Below, piece after piece: positions 13,359 through 27,430 of a stretch of 64,000 bases of DNA. The notes beneath the pieces were generated by a model. That model worked only from the letters and a program-made list of their open reading frames with translations. It was not told the origin of the DNA and searched no databases. Each line of letters begins with the position of its first letter. Position 1 is the first letter of the stretch. Both the position numbers and the translations under genes were made by a program. This stretch comes from Cladorhizidae sp. MBARI D1340-BT2 (lineage: Eukaryota > Porifera > Demospongiae > Poecilosclerida > Cladorhizidae): contig JAQNBH010000011.1 in the NCBI GenBank assembly GCA_028752905.1, positions 25,562,333 through 25,626,332 of the forward strand, in the 5' to 3' direction.

Positions 13359-13768
13359 TGAACTCTGGTGTTTATCAAGCTATGAACTTTGGTGTGTAGC
13401 AAGCCATGAACACTGGCCTGCATCAAGCCATGAACTCTGGCGTGCATCAAGCCTTGAATTCTAGTGTGTAGCAAGCCATGAACTCTAGTTGTAGGAAGAC
13501 ATGAACTCTGGTGTGTATAGAGCTATGAACTCTGGTCTGTATCAAGCTACGAACTGTGGTCTCTGGCAAGACATGAACTCTGGTGTGTATTAAGCTATGA
13601 ACTCTGGTCTGTCTCAAGCTATGAACTTTGGTGTGCATCAAGCCATGAACTCTGGTGGGTATCAAGCTATGAACTCTGGTCTGTATCAAGCTATGAACTC
13701 GGGTGTGTAGCAAGCCATGAAGTCTGGTATGTAGCAGTCATGAAATCTGTATCAAGCCATGAACTCTG

Positions 13769-16700
13769 GTGTCTCAGGCCATGAACTCTGGTTTGCAGCA
13801 AGCCATAAACTCTGGTGTGCTTCAAGCAATGAAATTTGGTGTGCATCAAGCCATGAACTTTGGTGGGTATGAAGCTATGAACGCTGGTGTGTGGCAAGCC
13901 ATGAACTCTTGCGTTCAGCAAGCCATGAACTCTGGCATGCATCAAGCCATGAACTCTGGTGTGTATCAAGCTATGAATTCTGGGGTGTAGCAAAACATGA
14001 ACTCTGGTGTGTAGCAAGACATGAACTCTGGTGTGTAGCAGACATGAACTCTGTATCAAGCCATGAACTCTGGTGTCTCAAGCCATGAACTCTGGTTTGT
14101 GTCAAGCCATGAACTCTGGTGTGCATCAAGCCATGAACTTTGGTGTGCATCAAGCCATGAACTATGGTGTGCATCAAGCCATCAACTCTGGTGTATATCA
14201 AGCCATGAACTCTGGCGTGTATCAACCCATGAACTCTGGTGCATGAACTCTGGTGTGCATCAAGCCGTGCACTTTGGTGTGCATCAAGTAATGAACTCTG
14301 GTGGGTATCAAGCCAAGAACTCTGGTGTATAGTAAGCCATGAACTCTGACGTGCAGCAAGCAATGAACTCTGGCATGCATCAAGATAAACTCTGGTATGT
14401 ATCAAGCTACTGTATGAACTCTGGTGTGAAGCAAGACATGAACTCTAGTGTGTTGCAGTCATGAACTCTGTATCAAGCCATGAACTCTGGTGTATCAAGC
14501 CATGAACTCTGGTGTGTGTCAAGCCTTGAACTCTGGTTTGCATCAAGCCATGAACTCAAGCATGTATCAAGCTATTAACTCTGATGTGCATCAACCCATA
14601 AACTCTGGTGTGCATCAAGCCATGAATTCTGGTGTGCAGCAAGCGATGAACTCTATGATATCTGGTGTGCATCAAGCCATGAATTCTGGTGTGTATCGTG
14701 CTATGAACTCTGGTGTGTATCAAGCCATGTACTCTGGTGTGCATCATGCCATGAACTCCGGTGTGCAGCAAGGCATGAACTCATATGTGATTAAAGCAAT
14801 GAACTCTGGTGTTTATCAAGCTATGAACTCTAGTGGGTATCAAGCTATGAACTTTGGTGTGTAGCAAGCCATGAACTCTGGCCTGCATCAAGCCTTGAAC
14901 TCCGGCGTGCATCAAGCCTTGAACTCTGGTGTGTAGCAAGCCATGAACTCAGGTGTGTATAGAGCTATGAACTCTGGTCTATATCAAGCTATGAACTCTG
15001 GTGTCTGGCAAGACATGAACTCTGGTGTGTATCAAGCCATGAACTCTGGTCTGTATCAAGCTATGAACTCTGGTGCGCATCAAGCCATGAACTCTGGTGT
15101 GCATAAAGCCATGAACTCAGGTGTGCTTCTAGCCATAAACTCTGGTATGCATCAAGCTATGAACTCGGGTGTGCATCAAGCCATGATTTCGTGTGTGCAG
15201 CAAGTGATGAACTCTATGAACTCTGGTGTTCATCAAGCCATGAACTATGGTGTGTATCAAGAAATGAACTCTGGTGTGTATCAAGCTATGCACTCTGGTG
15301 TGTATCAAGCCATGAACTCTGGTGGATATCAAGATATGAACTCTAGTCTGTATCAAGCTATGAACTCTGGTGTGTAGCAAGACATGAACTCTGATGTACA
15401 TCAAGCCATGAACTCTGGTGTGTATCATGCCAATGAACTCTGGTGTGTTTCAAGCCATGAACTCTGGTGTGTACCAAGCCATGAACACTTGGATGCATCA
15501 AGCCATGAACTCTGGATTGTAGGAAGACATGAACTCTGGTGTGCATCAAGCCATGAACTCTGGTGTTTAGGAAGCCATGAACTCTAGTGTGCATCAAGCC
15601 ATGAACTCTGGTGTGTACCAAGCTATGAACTCTGGTCTGTATCAAGCTATGAACTCTGGTGTGTTGTAGCAAAACATGAATACTGGTGTGTATCAAGCTA
15701 TGAACTCCAGTCTATATCAAGCTATATGAACTCTGGTGTGTAGTAAGACATGAACTCTGGTGTGCACCATGCAATGAACTCTGGCGGGTATCAAACTATG
15801 AACTCTGGTCTGAATCAAGCTATGAACTCGGGTGTGTAGCAAGCCATGAAGTCTGGTATGTAGCAGTCATGAAATCTGTATCAAGCCATGAACTCTGGTG
15901 TCTCAGGCCATGAACTCTGGTTTGCAGCAAGCCATAAACTCTGGTGTGCTTCAAGCAATGAAATTTGGTGTGCATCAAGCCATGAATTTTGTTGGGTATG
16001 AAGCTATGAACGCTGGTGTGTGGCAAGCCATGAACTCTTGCGTTCAGCAAGCGATGAACTCTGGCATGCATCAAGCCATGAACTCTGGTGTGTATCAAGC
16101 TATGAATTCTGGGGTGTAGCAAAACATGAACTCTGGTGTGTAGCAAGACATGAACTCTGGTGTGTAGCAGACATGAACTCTGTATCAAGCCATGAACTCT
16201 GGTGTCTCAAGCCATGAACTCTGGTTTGTGTCAAGCCATGAACTCTGGTGTGCATCAAGCCATGAACTTTGGTGTGCATCAAGCCATGAACTATGGTGTG
16301 CATCAAGCCATCAACTCTGGTGTATATCAAGCCATGAACTCTGGCGTGTATCAACCCATGAACTCTGTTGCATGAACTCTGGTGTGCATCAAGCCGTGCA
16401 CTTTGGTGTGCATCAAGTAATGAACTCTGGTGGGTATCAAGCCAAGAACTCTGGTGTATAGTAAGCCATGAACTCTGACGTGCAGCAAGCAATGAACTCT
16501 GGCATGCATCAAGATAAACTCTGGTATGTATCAAGCTACTGTATGAACTCTGGTGTGAAGCAAGACATGAACTCTAGTGTGTTGCAGTCATGAACTCTGT
16601 ATCAAGCCATGAACTCTGGTGTATCAAGCCATGAACTCTGGTGTGTGTCAAGCCTTGAACTCTGGTTTGCATCAAGCCATGAACTCAAGCATGTATCAAG

Positions 16701-19700
16701 CTATTAACTCTGATGTGCATCAACCCATAAACTCTGGTGTGCATCAAGCCATGAATTCTGGTGTGCAGCAAGCGATGAACTCTATGATATCTGGTGTGCA
16801 TCAAGCCATGAATTCTGGTGTGTATCGTGCTATGAACTCTGGTGTGTATCAAGCCATGTACTCTGGTGTGCATCATGCCATGAACTCCGGTGTGCAGCAA
16901 GGCATGAACTCATATGTGATTAAAGCAATGAACTCTGGTGTTTATCAAGCTATGAACTCTAGTGGGTATCAAGCTATGAACTTTGGTGTGTAGCAAGCCA
17001 TGAACTCTGGCCTGCATCAAGCCTTGAACTCCGGCGTGCATCAAGCCTTGAACTCTGGTGTGTAGCAAGCCATGAACTCAGGTGTGTATAGAGCTATGAA
17101 CTCTGGTCTATATCAAGCTATGAACTCTGGTGTCTGGCAAGACATGAACTCTGGTGTGTATCAAGCCATGAACTCTGGTCTGTATCAAGCTATGAACTCT
17201 GGTGTGCATCAAGCCATGAACTCTGGTGTGCATAAAGCCATGAACTCAGGTGTGCTTCTAGCCATAAACTCTGGTATGCATCAAGCCATGACTTCGTGTG
17301 TGCAGCAAGTGATGAACTCTATGAACTCTGGTGTGCATCAAGCCATGAACTATGGTGTGTATCAAGACATGAAATCTGGTGTCAGTAACCATGAACTCTG
17401 TATCAAGCCATGAACTCTGGTGTGTATCAAGCTATGCACTCTAGTGTGTATCAAGCCATGAACTCTGGTGGATATCAAGATATGAACTCTGGTCTGTACC
17501 AAGCTATGAACTATGGTATGTAGCAAGACATTATTAACTTTGATATGTAGCAGTCATGAACTCTGTCTCAAGCCATGAACTCTGGCATGCAGCAAGCCAT
17601 CAACTCTGGCATGCAGCAAGCCATGAACTCTGGTGTGTCAAGCCATGAACTCTGGTGTGTAACAACAAGCCATGAAAACTGGTATGCATCAAGCCATGAA
17701 CTCTGGTGTACATCAAGCCATGAACACTGGTGTGCATCAAGCTATGAACTCTGGTGTGTATCAAGCTATGAACTCTGGTCTCTATCAAACGATATGAACT
17801 CTGCTTAGCAAAACATGATCTTTGGTGTGCATCAAGCCATGAACTCTGGTGGGTAACAAGCTATGAACTCTGGTCTGTATCAAGCTATGAACTCGGGTGT
17901 GTAGCAAGCCATGAAGTCTGGTATGTAGCAGTCATGAAATCTGTATCAAGCCATGAACTCTGGTGTGTACCAAGCTATGAACTCTGGTCTGTATCAAGCT
18001 ATGAACTCTGGTGTGTAGCAAAACATGAATACTGGTGTGTATCAAGCTATGAACTCCAGTCTATATCAAGCTATATGAACTCTGGTGTGTAGTAAGACAT
18101 GAACTCTGGTGTGCACCATGCAATGAACTCTGGCGGGTATCAAACTATGAACTCTGGTCTGAATCAAGCTATGAACTCGGGTGTGTAGCAAGCCATGAAG
18201 TCTGGTATGTAGCAGTCATGAAATCTGTATCAAGCCATGAACTCTGGTGTCTCAGGCCATGAACTCTGGTTTGCAGCAAGCCATAAACTCTGGTGTGCTT
18301 CAAGCAATGAAATTTGGTGTGCATCAAGCCATGAATTTGTGTGGGTATGAAGCTATGAACGCTGGTGTGTGGCAAGCCATGAACTCTTGCGTTCAGCAAG
18401 CCATGAACTCTGGCATGCATCAAGCCATGAACTCTGGTGTGTATCAAGCTATGAATTCTGGGGTGTAGCAAAACATGAACTCTGGTGTGTAGCAAGACAT
18501 GAACTCTGGTGTGTAGCAGACATGAACTCTGTATCAAGCCATGAACTCTGGTGTCTCAAGCCATGAACTCTGGTTTGTGTCAAGCCATGAACTCTGGTGT
18601 GCATCAAGCCATGAACTTTGGTGTGCATCAAGCCATCAACTCTGGTGTATATCAAGCCATGAACTCTGGCGTGTATCAACCCATGAACTCTGTTGCATGA
18701 ACTCTGGTGTGCATCAAGCCGTGCACTTTGGTGTGCATCAAGTAATGAACTCTGGTGGGTATCAAGCCAAGAACTCTGGTGTATAGTAAGCCATGAACTC
18801 TGACGTGCAGCAAGCAATGAACTCTGGCATGCATCAAGATAAACTCTGGTATGTATCAAGCTACTGTATGAACTCTGGTGTGAAGCAAGACATGAACTCT
18901 AGTGTGTTGCAGTCATGAACTCTGTATCAAGCCATGAACTCTGGTGTATCAAGCCATGAACTCTGGTGTGTGTCAAGCCTTGAACTCTGGTTTGCATCAA
19001 GCCATGAACTCAAGCATGTATCAAGCTATTAACTCTGATGTGCATCAACCCATAAACTCTGGTGTGCATCAAGCCATGAATTCTGGTGTGCAGCAAGTGA
19101 TGAACTCAATGATATCTGGTGTGCATCAAGCCATGAATTCTGGTGTGTATCGTGCTATGAACTCTGGTGTGTATCAAGCCATGTACTCTGGTGTGCATCA
19201 TGCCATGAACTCCGGTGTGCAGCAAGGCATGAACTCATATGTGATTAAAGCAATGAACTCTGGTGTTTATCAAGCTATGAACTCTAGTGGGTATCAAGCT
19301 ATGAACTTTGGTGTGTAGCAAGCCATGAACTCTGGCCTGCATCAAGCCTTGAACTCTGGCGTGCATCAAGCCTTGAACTCTGGTGTGTAGCAAGCCATGA
19401 ACTCAGGTGTGTATAGAGCTATGAACTCTGGTCTATATCAAGCTATGAACTCTGGTGTCTGGCAAGACATGAACTCTGGTGTGTATCAAGCCATGAACTC
19501 TGGTCTGTATCAAGCTATGAACTCTGGTGTGCATCAAGCCATGAACTCTGGTGTGCATAAAGCCATGAACTCAGGTGTGCTTCTAGCCATAAACTCTGGT
19601 ATGCATCAAGCCATGACTTCGTGTGTGCAGCAAGTGATGAACTCTATGAACTCTGGTGTGCATCAAGCCATGAACTATGGTGTGTATCAAGACATGAAAT

Positions 19701-22700
19701 CTGGTGTCAGTAACCATGAACTCTGTATCAAGCCATGAACTCTGGTGTGTATCAAGCTATGCACTCTAGTGTGTATCAAGCCATGAACTCTGGTGGATAT
19801 CAAGATATGAACTCTGGTCTGTACCAAGCTATGAACTATGGTATGTAGCAAGACATTATTAACTTTGATATGTAGCAGTCATGAACTCTGTCTCAAGCCA
19901 TGAACTCTGGCATGCAGCAAGCCATCAACTCTGGCATGCAGCAAGCCATGAACTCTGGTGTGTCAAGCCATGAACTCTGGTGTGTAACAACAAGCCATGA
20001 AAACTGGTATGCATCAAGCCATGAACTCTGGTGTACATCAAGCCATGAACACTGGTGTGCATCAAGCTATGAACTCTGGTGTGTATCAAGCTATGAACTC
20101 TGGTCTCTATCAAACGATATGAACTCTGCTTAGCAAAACATGATCTTTGGTGTGCATCAAGCCATGAACTCTGGTGGGTATCAAGCTATGAACTCTGGTC
20201 TGTATCAAGCTATGAACTCGGGTGTGTAGCAAGCCATGAAGTCTGGTATGTAGCAGTCATGAAATCTGTATCAAGCCATGAACTCTGGTGTGTACCAAGC
20301 TATGAACTCTGGTCTGTATCAAGCTATGAACTCTGGTGTGTAGCAAAACATGAATACTGGTGTGTATCAAGCTATGAACTCCAGTCTATATCAAGCTATA
20401 TGAACTCTGGTGTGTAGTAAGACATGAACTCTGGTGTGCACCATGCAATGAACTCTGGCGGGTATCAAACTATGAACTCTGGTCTGAATCAAGCTATGAA
20501 CTCGGGTGTGTAGCAAGCCATGAAGTCTGGTATGTAGCAGTCATGAAATCTGTATCAAGCCATGAACTCTGGTGTCTCAGGCCATGAACTCTGGTTTGCA
20601 GCAAGCCATAAACTCTGGTGTGCTTCAAGCAATGAAATTTGGTGTGCATCAAGCCATGAATTTGTGTGGGTATGAAGCTATGAACGCTGGTGTGTGGCAA
20701 GCCATGAACTCTTGCGTTCAGCAAGCCATGAACTCTGGCATGCATCAAGCCATGAACTCTGGTGTGTATCAAGCTATGAATTCTGGGGTGTAGCAAAACA
20801 TGAACTCTGGTGTGTAGCATGACATGAACTCTGGTGTGTAGCAGACATGAACTCTGTATCAAGCCATGAACTCTGGTGTCTCAAGCCATGAACTCTGGTT
20901 TGTGTCAAGCCATGAACTCTGGTGTGCATCAAGCCATGAACTTTGGTGTGCATCAAGCCATGAACTATGGTGTGCATCAAGCCATCAACTCTGGTGTATA
21001 TCAAGCCATGAACTCTGGCGTGTATCAACCCATGAACTCTGGTGCATGAACTCTGGTGTGCATCAAGCCGTGCACTTTGGTGTGCATCAAGTAATGAACT
21101 CTGGTGGGTATCAAGCCAAGAACTCTGGTGTATAGTAAGCCATGAACTCTGACGTGCAGCAAGCAATGAACTCTGGCATGCATCAAGATAAACTCTGGTA
21201 TGTATCAAGCTACTGTATGAACTCTGGTGTGAAGCAAGACATGAACTCTAGTGTGTTGCAGTCATGAACTCTGTATCAAGCCATGAACTCTGGTGTATCA
21301 AGCCATGAACTCTGGTGTGTGTCAAGCCTTGAACTCTGGTTTGCATCAAGCCATGAACTCAAGCATGTATCAAGCTATTAACTCTGATGTGCATCAACCC
21401 ATAAACTCTGGTGTGCATCAAGCCATGAATTCTGGTGTGCAGCAATTGATGAACTCAATGATATCTGGTGTGCATCAAGCCATGAATTCTGGTGTGTATC
21501 GTGCTATGAACTCTGGTGTGTATCAAGCCATGTACTCTGGTGTGCATCATGCCATGAACTCCGGTGTGCAGCAAGGCATGAACTCATATGTGATTAAAGC
21601 AATGAACTCTGGTGTTTATCAAGCTATGAACTCTAGTGGGTATCAAGCTATGAACTTTGGTGTGTAGCAAGCCATGAACTCTGGCCTGCATCAAGCCTTG
21701 AACTCCGGTGTGCATCAAGCCTTGAACTCTGGTGTGTAGCAAGCCATGAACTCAGGTGTGTATAGAGCTATGAACTCTGGTCTATATCAAGCTATGAACT
21801 CTGGTGTCTGGCAAGACATGAACTCTGGTGTGTATCAAGCCATGAACTCTGGTCTGTATCAAGCTATGAACTCTGGTGTGCATCAAGCCATGAACTCTGG
21901 TGTGCATAAAGCCATGAACTCAGGTGTGGTTCTAGCCATAAACTCTGGTATGCATCAAGCCATGACTTCGTGTGTGCAGCAAGTGATGAACTCTATGAAC
22001 TCTGGTGTGCATCAAGCCATGAACTATGGTGTGTATCAAGACATGAAATCTGGTGTCAGTAACCATGAACTCTGTATCAAGCCATGAACTCTGGTGTGTA
22101 TCAAGCTATGCACTCTAGTGTGTATCAAGCCATGAACTCTGGTGGATATCAAGATATAAACTCTGGTCTGTACCAAGCTATGAACTATGGTATGTAGCAA
22201 GACATTATTAACTTTGATATGTAGCAGTCATGAACTCTGTCTCAAGCCATGAACTCTGGCATGCAGCAAGCCATCAACTCTGGCATGCAGCAAGCCATGA
22301 ACTCTGGTGTGTCAAGCCATGAACTCTGGTGTGTAACAACAAGCCATGAAAACTGGTATGCATCAAGCCATGAACTCTGGTGTACATCAAGCCATGAACA
22401 CTGGTGTGCATCAAGCTATGAACTCTGGTGTGTATCAAGCTATGAACTCTGGTCTCTATCAAACGATATGAACTCTGCTTAGCAAAACATGATCTTTGGT
22501 GTGCATCAAGCCATGAACTCTGGTGGGTATCAAGCTATGAACTCTGGTCTGTATCAAGCTATGAACTCGGGTGTGTAGCAAGCCATGAAGTCTGGTATGT
22601 AGCAGTCATGAAATCTGTTTCAAGCCATGAACTCTGGTGTGTACCAAGCTATGAACTCTGGTCTGTATCAAGCTATGAACTCTGGTGTGTAGCAAAACAT

Positions 22701-24850
22701 GAATACTGGTGTGTATCAAGCTATGAACTCCAGTCTATATCAAGCTATATGAACTCTGGTGTGTAGTAAGACATGAACTCTGGTGTGCACCATGCAATGA
22801 ACTCTGGCGGGTATCAAACTATGAACTCTGGTCTGAATCAAGTTATGAACTCGGGTGTGTAGCAAGCCATGAAGTCTGGTATGTAGCAGTCATGAAATCT
22901 GTATCAAGCCATGAACTCTGGTGTCTCAGGCCATGAACTCTGGTTTGCAGCAAGCCATAAACTCTGGTGTGCTTCAAGCAATGAAATTTGGTGTGCATCA
23001 AGCCATGAATTTTGGTGGGTATGAAGCTATGAACGCTGGTGTGTGGCAAGCCATGAACTCTTGCGTTCAGCAAGCCATGAACTCTGGCATGCATCAAGCC
23101 ATGAACTCTGGTGTGTATCAAGCTATGAATTCTGGGGTGTAGCAAAACATGAACTCTGGTGTGTAGCATGACATGAACTCTGGTGTGTAGCAGACATGAA
23201 CTCTGTATCAAGCCATGAACTCTGGTGTCTCAAGCCATGAACTCTGGTTTGTGTCAAGCCATGAACTCTGGTGTGCATCAAGCCATGAACTTTGGTGTGC
23301 ATCAAGCCATGAACTATGGTGTGCATCAAGCCATCAACTCTGGTGTATATCAAGCCATGAACTCTGGCGTGTATCAACCCATGAACTCTGGTGCATGAAC
23401 TCTGGTGTGCATCAAGCCGTGCACTTTGGTGTGCATCAAGTAATGAACTCTGGTGGGTATCAAGCCAAGAACTCTGGTGTATAGTAAGCCATGAACTCTG
23501 ATGTGCAGCAAGCAATGAACTCTGGCATGCATCAAGATAAACTCTGGTATGTATCAAGCTACTGTATGAACTCTGGTGTGAAGCAAGACATGAACTCTAG
23601 TGTGTTGCAGTCATGAACTCTGTATCAAGCCATGAACTCTGGTGTATCAAGCCATGAACTCTGGTGTGTGTCAAGCCTTGAACTCTGGTTTGCATCAAGC
23701 CATGAACTCAAGCATGTATTAAGCTATTAACTCTGATGTGCATCAACCCATAAACTCTGGTGTGCATCAAGCCATGAATTCTGGTGTGCAGCAAGTGATG
23801 AACTCAATGATATCTGGTGTGCATCAAGCCATGAATTCTGGTGTGTATCGTGCTATGAACTCTGGTGTGTATCAAGCCATGTACTCTGGTGTGCATCATG
23901 CCATGAACTCCGGTGTGCAGCAAGGCATGAACTCATATGTGATTAAAGCAATGAACTCTGGTGTTTATCAAGCTATGAACTCTAGTGGGTATCAAGCTAT
24001 GAACTTTGGTGTGTAGCAAGCCATGAACTCTGGCCTGCATCAAGCCTTGAACTCCGGCGTGCATCAAGCCTTGAACTCTGGTGTGTAGCAAGCCATGAAC
24101 TCAGGTGTGTATAGAGCTATGAACTCTGGTCTATATCAAGCTATGAACTCTGGTGTCTGGCAAGACATGAACTCTGGTGTGTATCAAGCCATGAACTCTG
24201 GTCTGTATCAAGCTATGAACTCTGGTGTGCATCAAGCCATGAACTCTGGTGTGCATAAAGCCATGAACTCAGGTGTGCTTCTAGCCATAAACTCTGGTAT
24301 GCATCAAGCTATGAACTCGGGTGTGCATCAAGCCATGACTTCGTGTGTGCAGCAAGTGATGAACTCTATGAACTCTGGTGTGCATCAAGCCATGAACTAT
24401 GGTGTGTATCAAGACATGAAATCTGGTGTCAGTAACCATGAACTCTGCATCAAGCCATGAACTCTGGTGTGTATCAAGCTATGCACTCTAGTGTGTATCA
24501 AGCCATGAACTCTGGTGGATATCAAGATATGAACTCTGGTCTGTACCAAGCTATGAACTATGGTATGTAGCAAGACATTATTAACTTTGATATGTAGCAG
24601 TCATGAACTCTGTCTCAAGCCATGAACTCTGGCATGCAGCAAGCCATCAACTCTGGCATGCAGCAAGCCATGAACTCTGGTGTGTCAAGCCATGAACTCT
24701 GGTGTGTAACAACAAGCCATGAACACTGGTATGCATCAAGCCATGAACTCTGGTGTACATCAAGCCATGAACACTGGTGTGCATCAAGCTATGAACTCTG
24801 GTGTGTATCAAGCTATGAACTCTGGTCTCTATCAAACGATATGAACTCTG
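13769..24850 (+). repeat. 2.1-2.35-kb higher-order repeats, five tandem copies
   Basis: The same ordered set of variant monomers repeats from anchor points at 13769, 15898, 18247, 20572 and 22921, spacings of 2129, 2349, 2325 and 2349 bp. Copies look almost identical over long stretches by eye. The 24-bp difference between 2325 and 2349 is one monomer: the copy from 18247 lacks one unit around 18620. Partial relatives of the anchor block recur at 27364 and 30479. Near-identity of multi-kilobase units beside divergent monomers inside each unit is the pattern left by recent unequal exchange of whole higher-order units. Confidence 0.88.
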
Positions 24851-26273
24851 CTTAGCAAGACATGAACTTTGGTGTGCATCAAGCCATGAACTCTGGTGGG
24901 TATCAAGCTATGAACTTTGGTCTGTATCAAGCTATGAACTCAGGTGTGTAGCAAGCCATGAAGTCTGGTGTGTAGCATTCATGAACTCTGTTTCAAGCCA
25001 TGAACTCTGGTGTCTTAAGCCATGAACTCTGGTGTACAGCAAGCCATGAACTCCGGTGTGCATCAAGCCATGAACTCTGGTGCATCAAGCCATAAACTCT
25101 GGTGTGCATAAATCAATGAACTCTGGTGTTTCTCAAGCTATGAACTCTGGTTGGTATCAAGCTATGAACTTTGGTGTGTAGCAAGCCATGAACTGTGGTG
25201 TGCATCAAGCTACACGTATGAACTCTGGTGTGCATCAAGCCATGAACTCTGCTGTGTATCAGGCTATGAACTCTGGTGTGTATCAAGCCATTAACTCTGG
25301 TATGTTTCAAGCCATTGAATCTGGTGTGCAGCAAGTGATGAACTCTATCAATTCTGGTGTGCATCAAGCCATGAACTCTGGTGTGTATCGAGCTATGGTC
25401 TCTGGTGTATATCAAGCCATGCACTCTGGTGTGTATCCAGCCATGCACTCTGGTGTGTATCAAGCCATGCACTGTGGTGGATATCAAGATATGAACTCTG
25501 GTCTGTATCAAGCTATGAACTCTGGTGTGTAGCAAGACATGAACTCTGATGTGCATCAAGCCATGAACATCATGCCATGAACTTTGGTGTGCATCAAGGC
25601 ATGAACTCGGATGTGCATCAAGCAATGAACTCTGGTGTTTATCAAGCTATGAACTCTTGTGGGTATCAAGCTATGAACTTTGGTGTGTAGCAAGCCATGA
25701 ACACTGGCCTGCATCAAGCCATGAACTCTGGCGTGCATCAAGCCTTGAATTCTGGTGTGTAGCAAGCCATGAACTCTAGTGTGTAGGAAGACATGAACTC
25801 TGGTGTGTATAGAGCTATGAACTCTGGTCTGTATCAAGCTACAAACTGTGGTGTCTGGCAAGACATGAACTCTGGTGTGTATTAAGCTATGAACTCTGGT
25901 CTGTATCAAGCTATGAACTTTGGTGTGCATCAAGCCATGAACTCTGGTGTGCATAAAGCCATGAAATCGTCTATGCTTCTAGCCATAAATTCTGGTGTGC
26001 ATCAAGCTATGAACTCGGGTGTGCATCTAGCCATGACTATGGGAGTGCAGCAAGCGATGAACTCTATGAATTCTGGTGTTCATCAAGCCATGAACTATGG
26101 TGTGTATCAAGAAATGAACTCTGGTATCAGTAACCAAGACATTGCATCAAGCCATGAACTCTGGTGTGTATCAAGCTATGCACTCTGGTGTGTATCAAGC
26201 CATGAACTCTGGTGGATATCAAGATATGAACTCTAGTCTGTATCAAGCTATGAACTCTGGTGTGTAGCAAGAC

Positions 26274-27430
26274 ATGAACTCTGATGTGCATCAAGCCATG
26301 AACTCTGGTGTGTATCATGCCAATGAACTCTGGTGTGTTTCAAGCCATGAACTCTGGTGTGTACCAAGCCATGAACACTTGGATGCATCAAGCCATGAAC
26401 TCTGGATTGTAGGAAGCCATGAACTCTGGTGTGCATCAAGCCATGAACTCTGGTGTTTAGGAAGCCATGAACTCTGGTGTGCATCAAGCCATGAACTCTG
26501 GTGTGTACCAAGCTATGAACTCTGGTCTGTATCAAGCTATGAACTCTGGTGTGTAGCAAAACATGAATACTGGTGTGCATCAAGCTATGAACTCGGGTGT
26601 GCATCTAGCCATGACTATGGGAGTGCAGCAAGCGATGAACTCTATGAACTCTGGTGTTCATCAAGCCATGAACTATGGTGTGTATCAAGAAATGAACTCT
26701 GGTGTCATTAACCAAGAACATCGCATCAAGCCATGAACTCTGGTGTGTATCAAGCTATGCACTCTGGTGTGTATCAAGCCTTGAACTCTGGTGGATATCA
26801 AGATATTAACTCTAGTCTGTATCAAGCTATGAACTCTGGTGTGTAGCACGACATGAACTCTGATGTGCATCAAGCCATGAACTCTGGTGTGTATCATGCC
26901 AATGAACTCTGGTGTGTCTCAAGCCATGAACTCTGGTGTGTACCAAGCCATGAACACTTGGATGCATCAAGCCATGAACTCTGGATTGTAGGAAGCCATG
27001 AACTCTGGTGTGCATCAAGCCATGAACTCTGGTGTTTAGGAAGCCATGAACTCTGGTGTGCATCAAGCCATGAACTCTGGTGTCTACCAAGCTATGAACT
27101 CTGGTCTGTATCAAGCTATGAACTCTGGTGTGTAGCAAAACATGAATACTGGTGTGTATCAAGCTATGAACTCCAGTCTATATCAAGCTATATGAACTCT
27201 GGTGTGTAGTAAGACATGAACTCTGGTGTGCACCATGCAATGAACTCTGGCGGGTATCAAACTATGAACTCAGGTCTGAATCAAGCTATGAACTCGGGTG
27301 TGTAGCAAGCCATGAAGTCTGGTGTGTAGCAGTCATGAAATCTTTATCAAGCCATGAACTCTGGTGTCTCAGGCCATGAACTCTGGTTTGCAGCAAGCCA
27401 TAAACTCTGGTGTGCTTCAAGCAATGAAAT
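26274..27430 (+). repeat. 579-bp higher-order unit, two tandem copies
   Basis: The block beginning at 26274 (with the distinctive TATCATGCCAATGAACTC and ACACTTGGATGCATC variants) is repeated at 26853, a spacing of 579 bp. An older relative lies at 15384 and another near 30010. The copies differ at few positions, one being TACCAAGC preceded by GTG or GTC. Confidence 0.7.
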
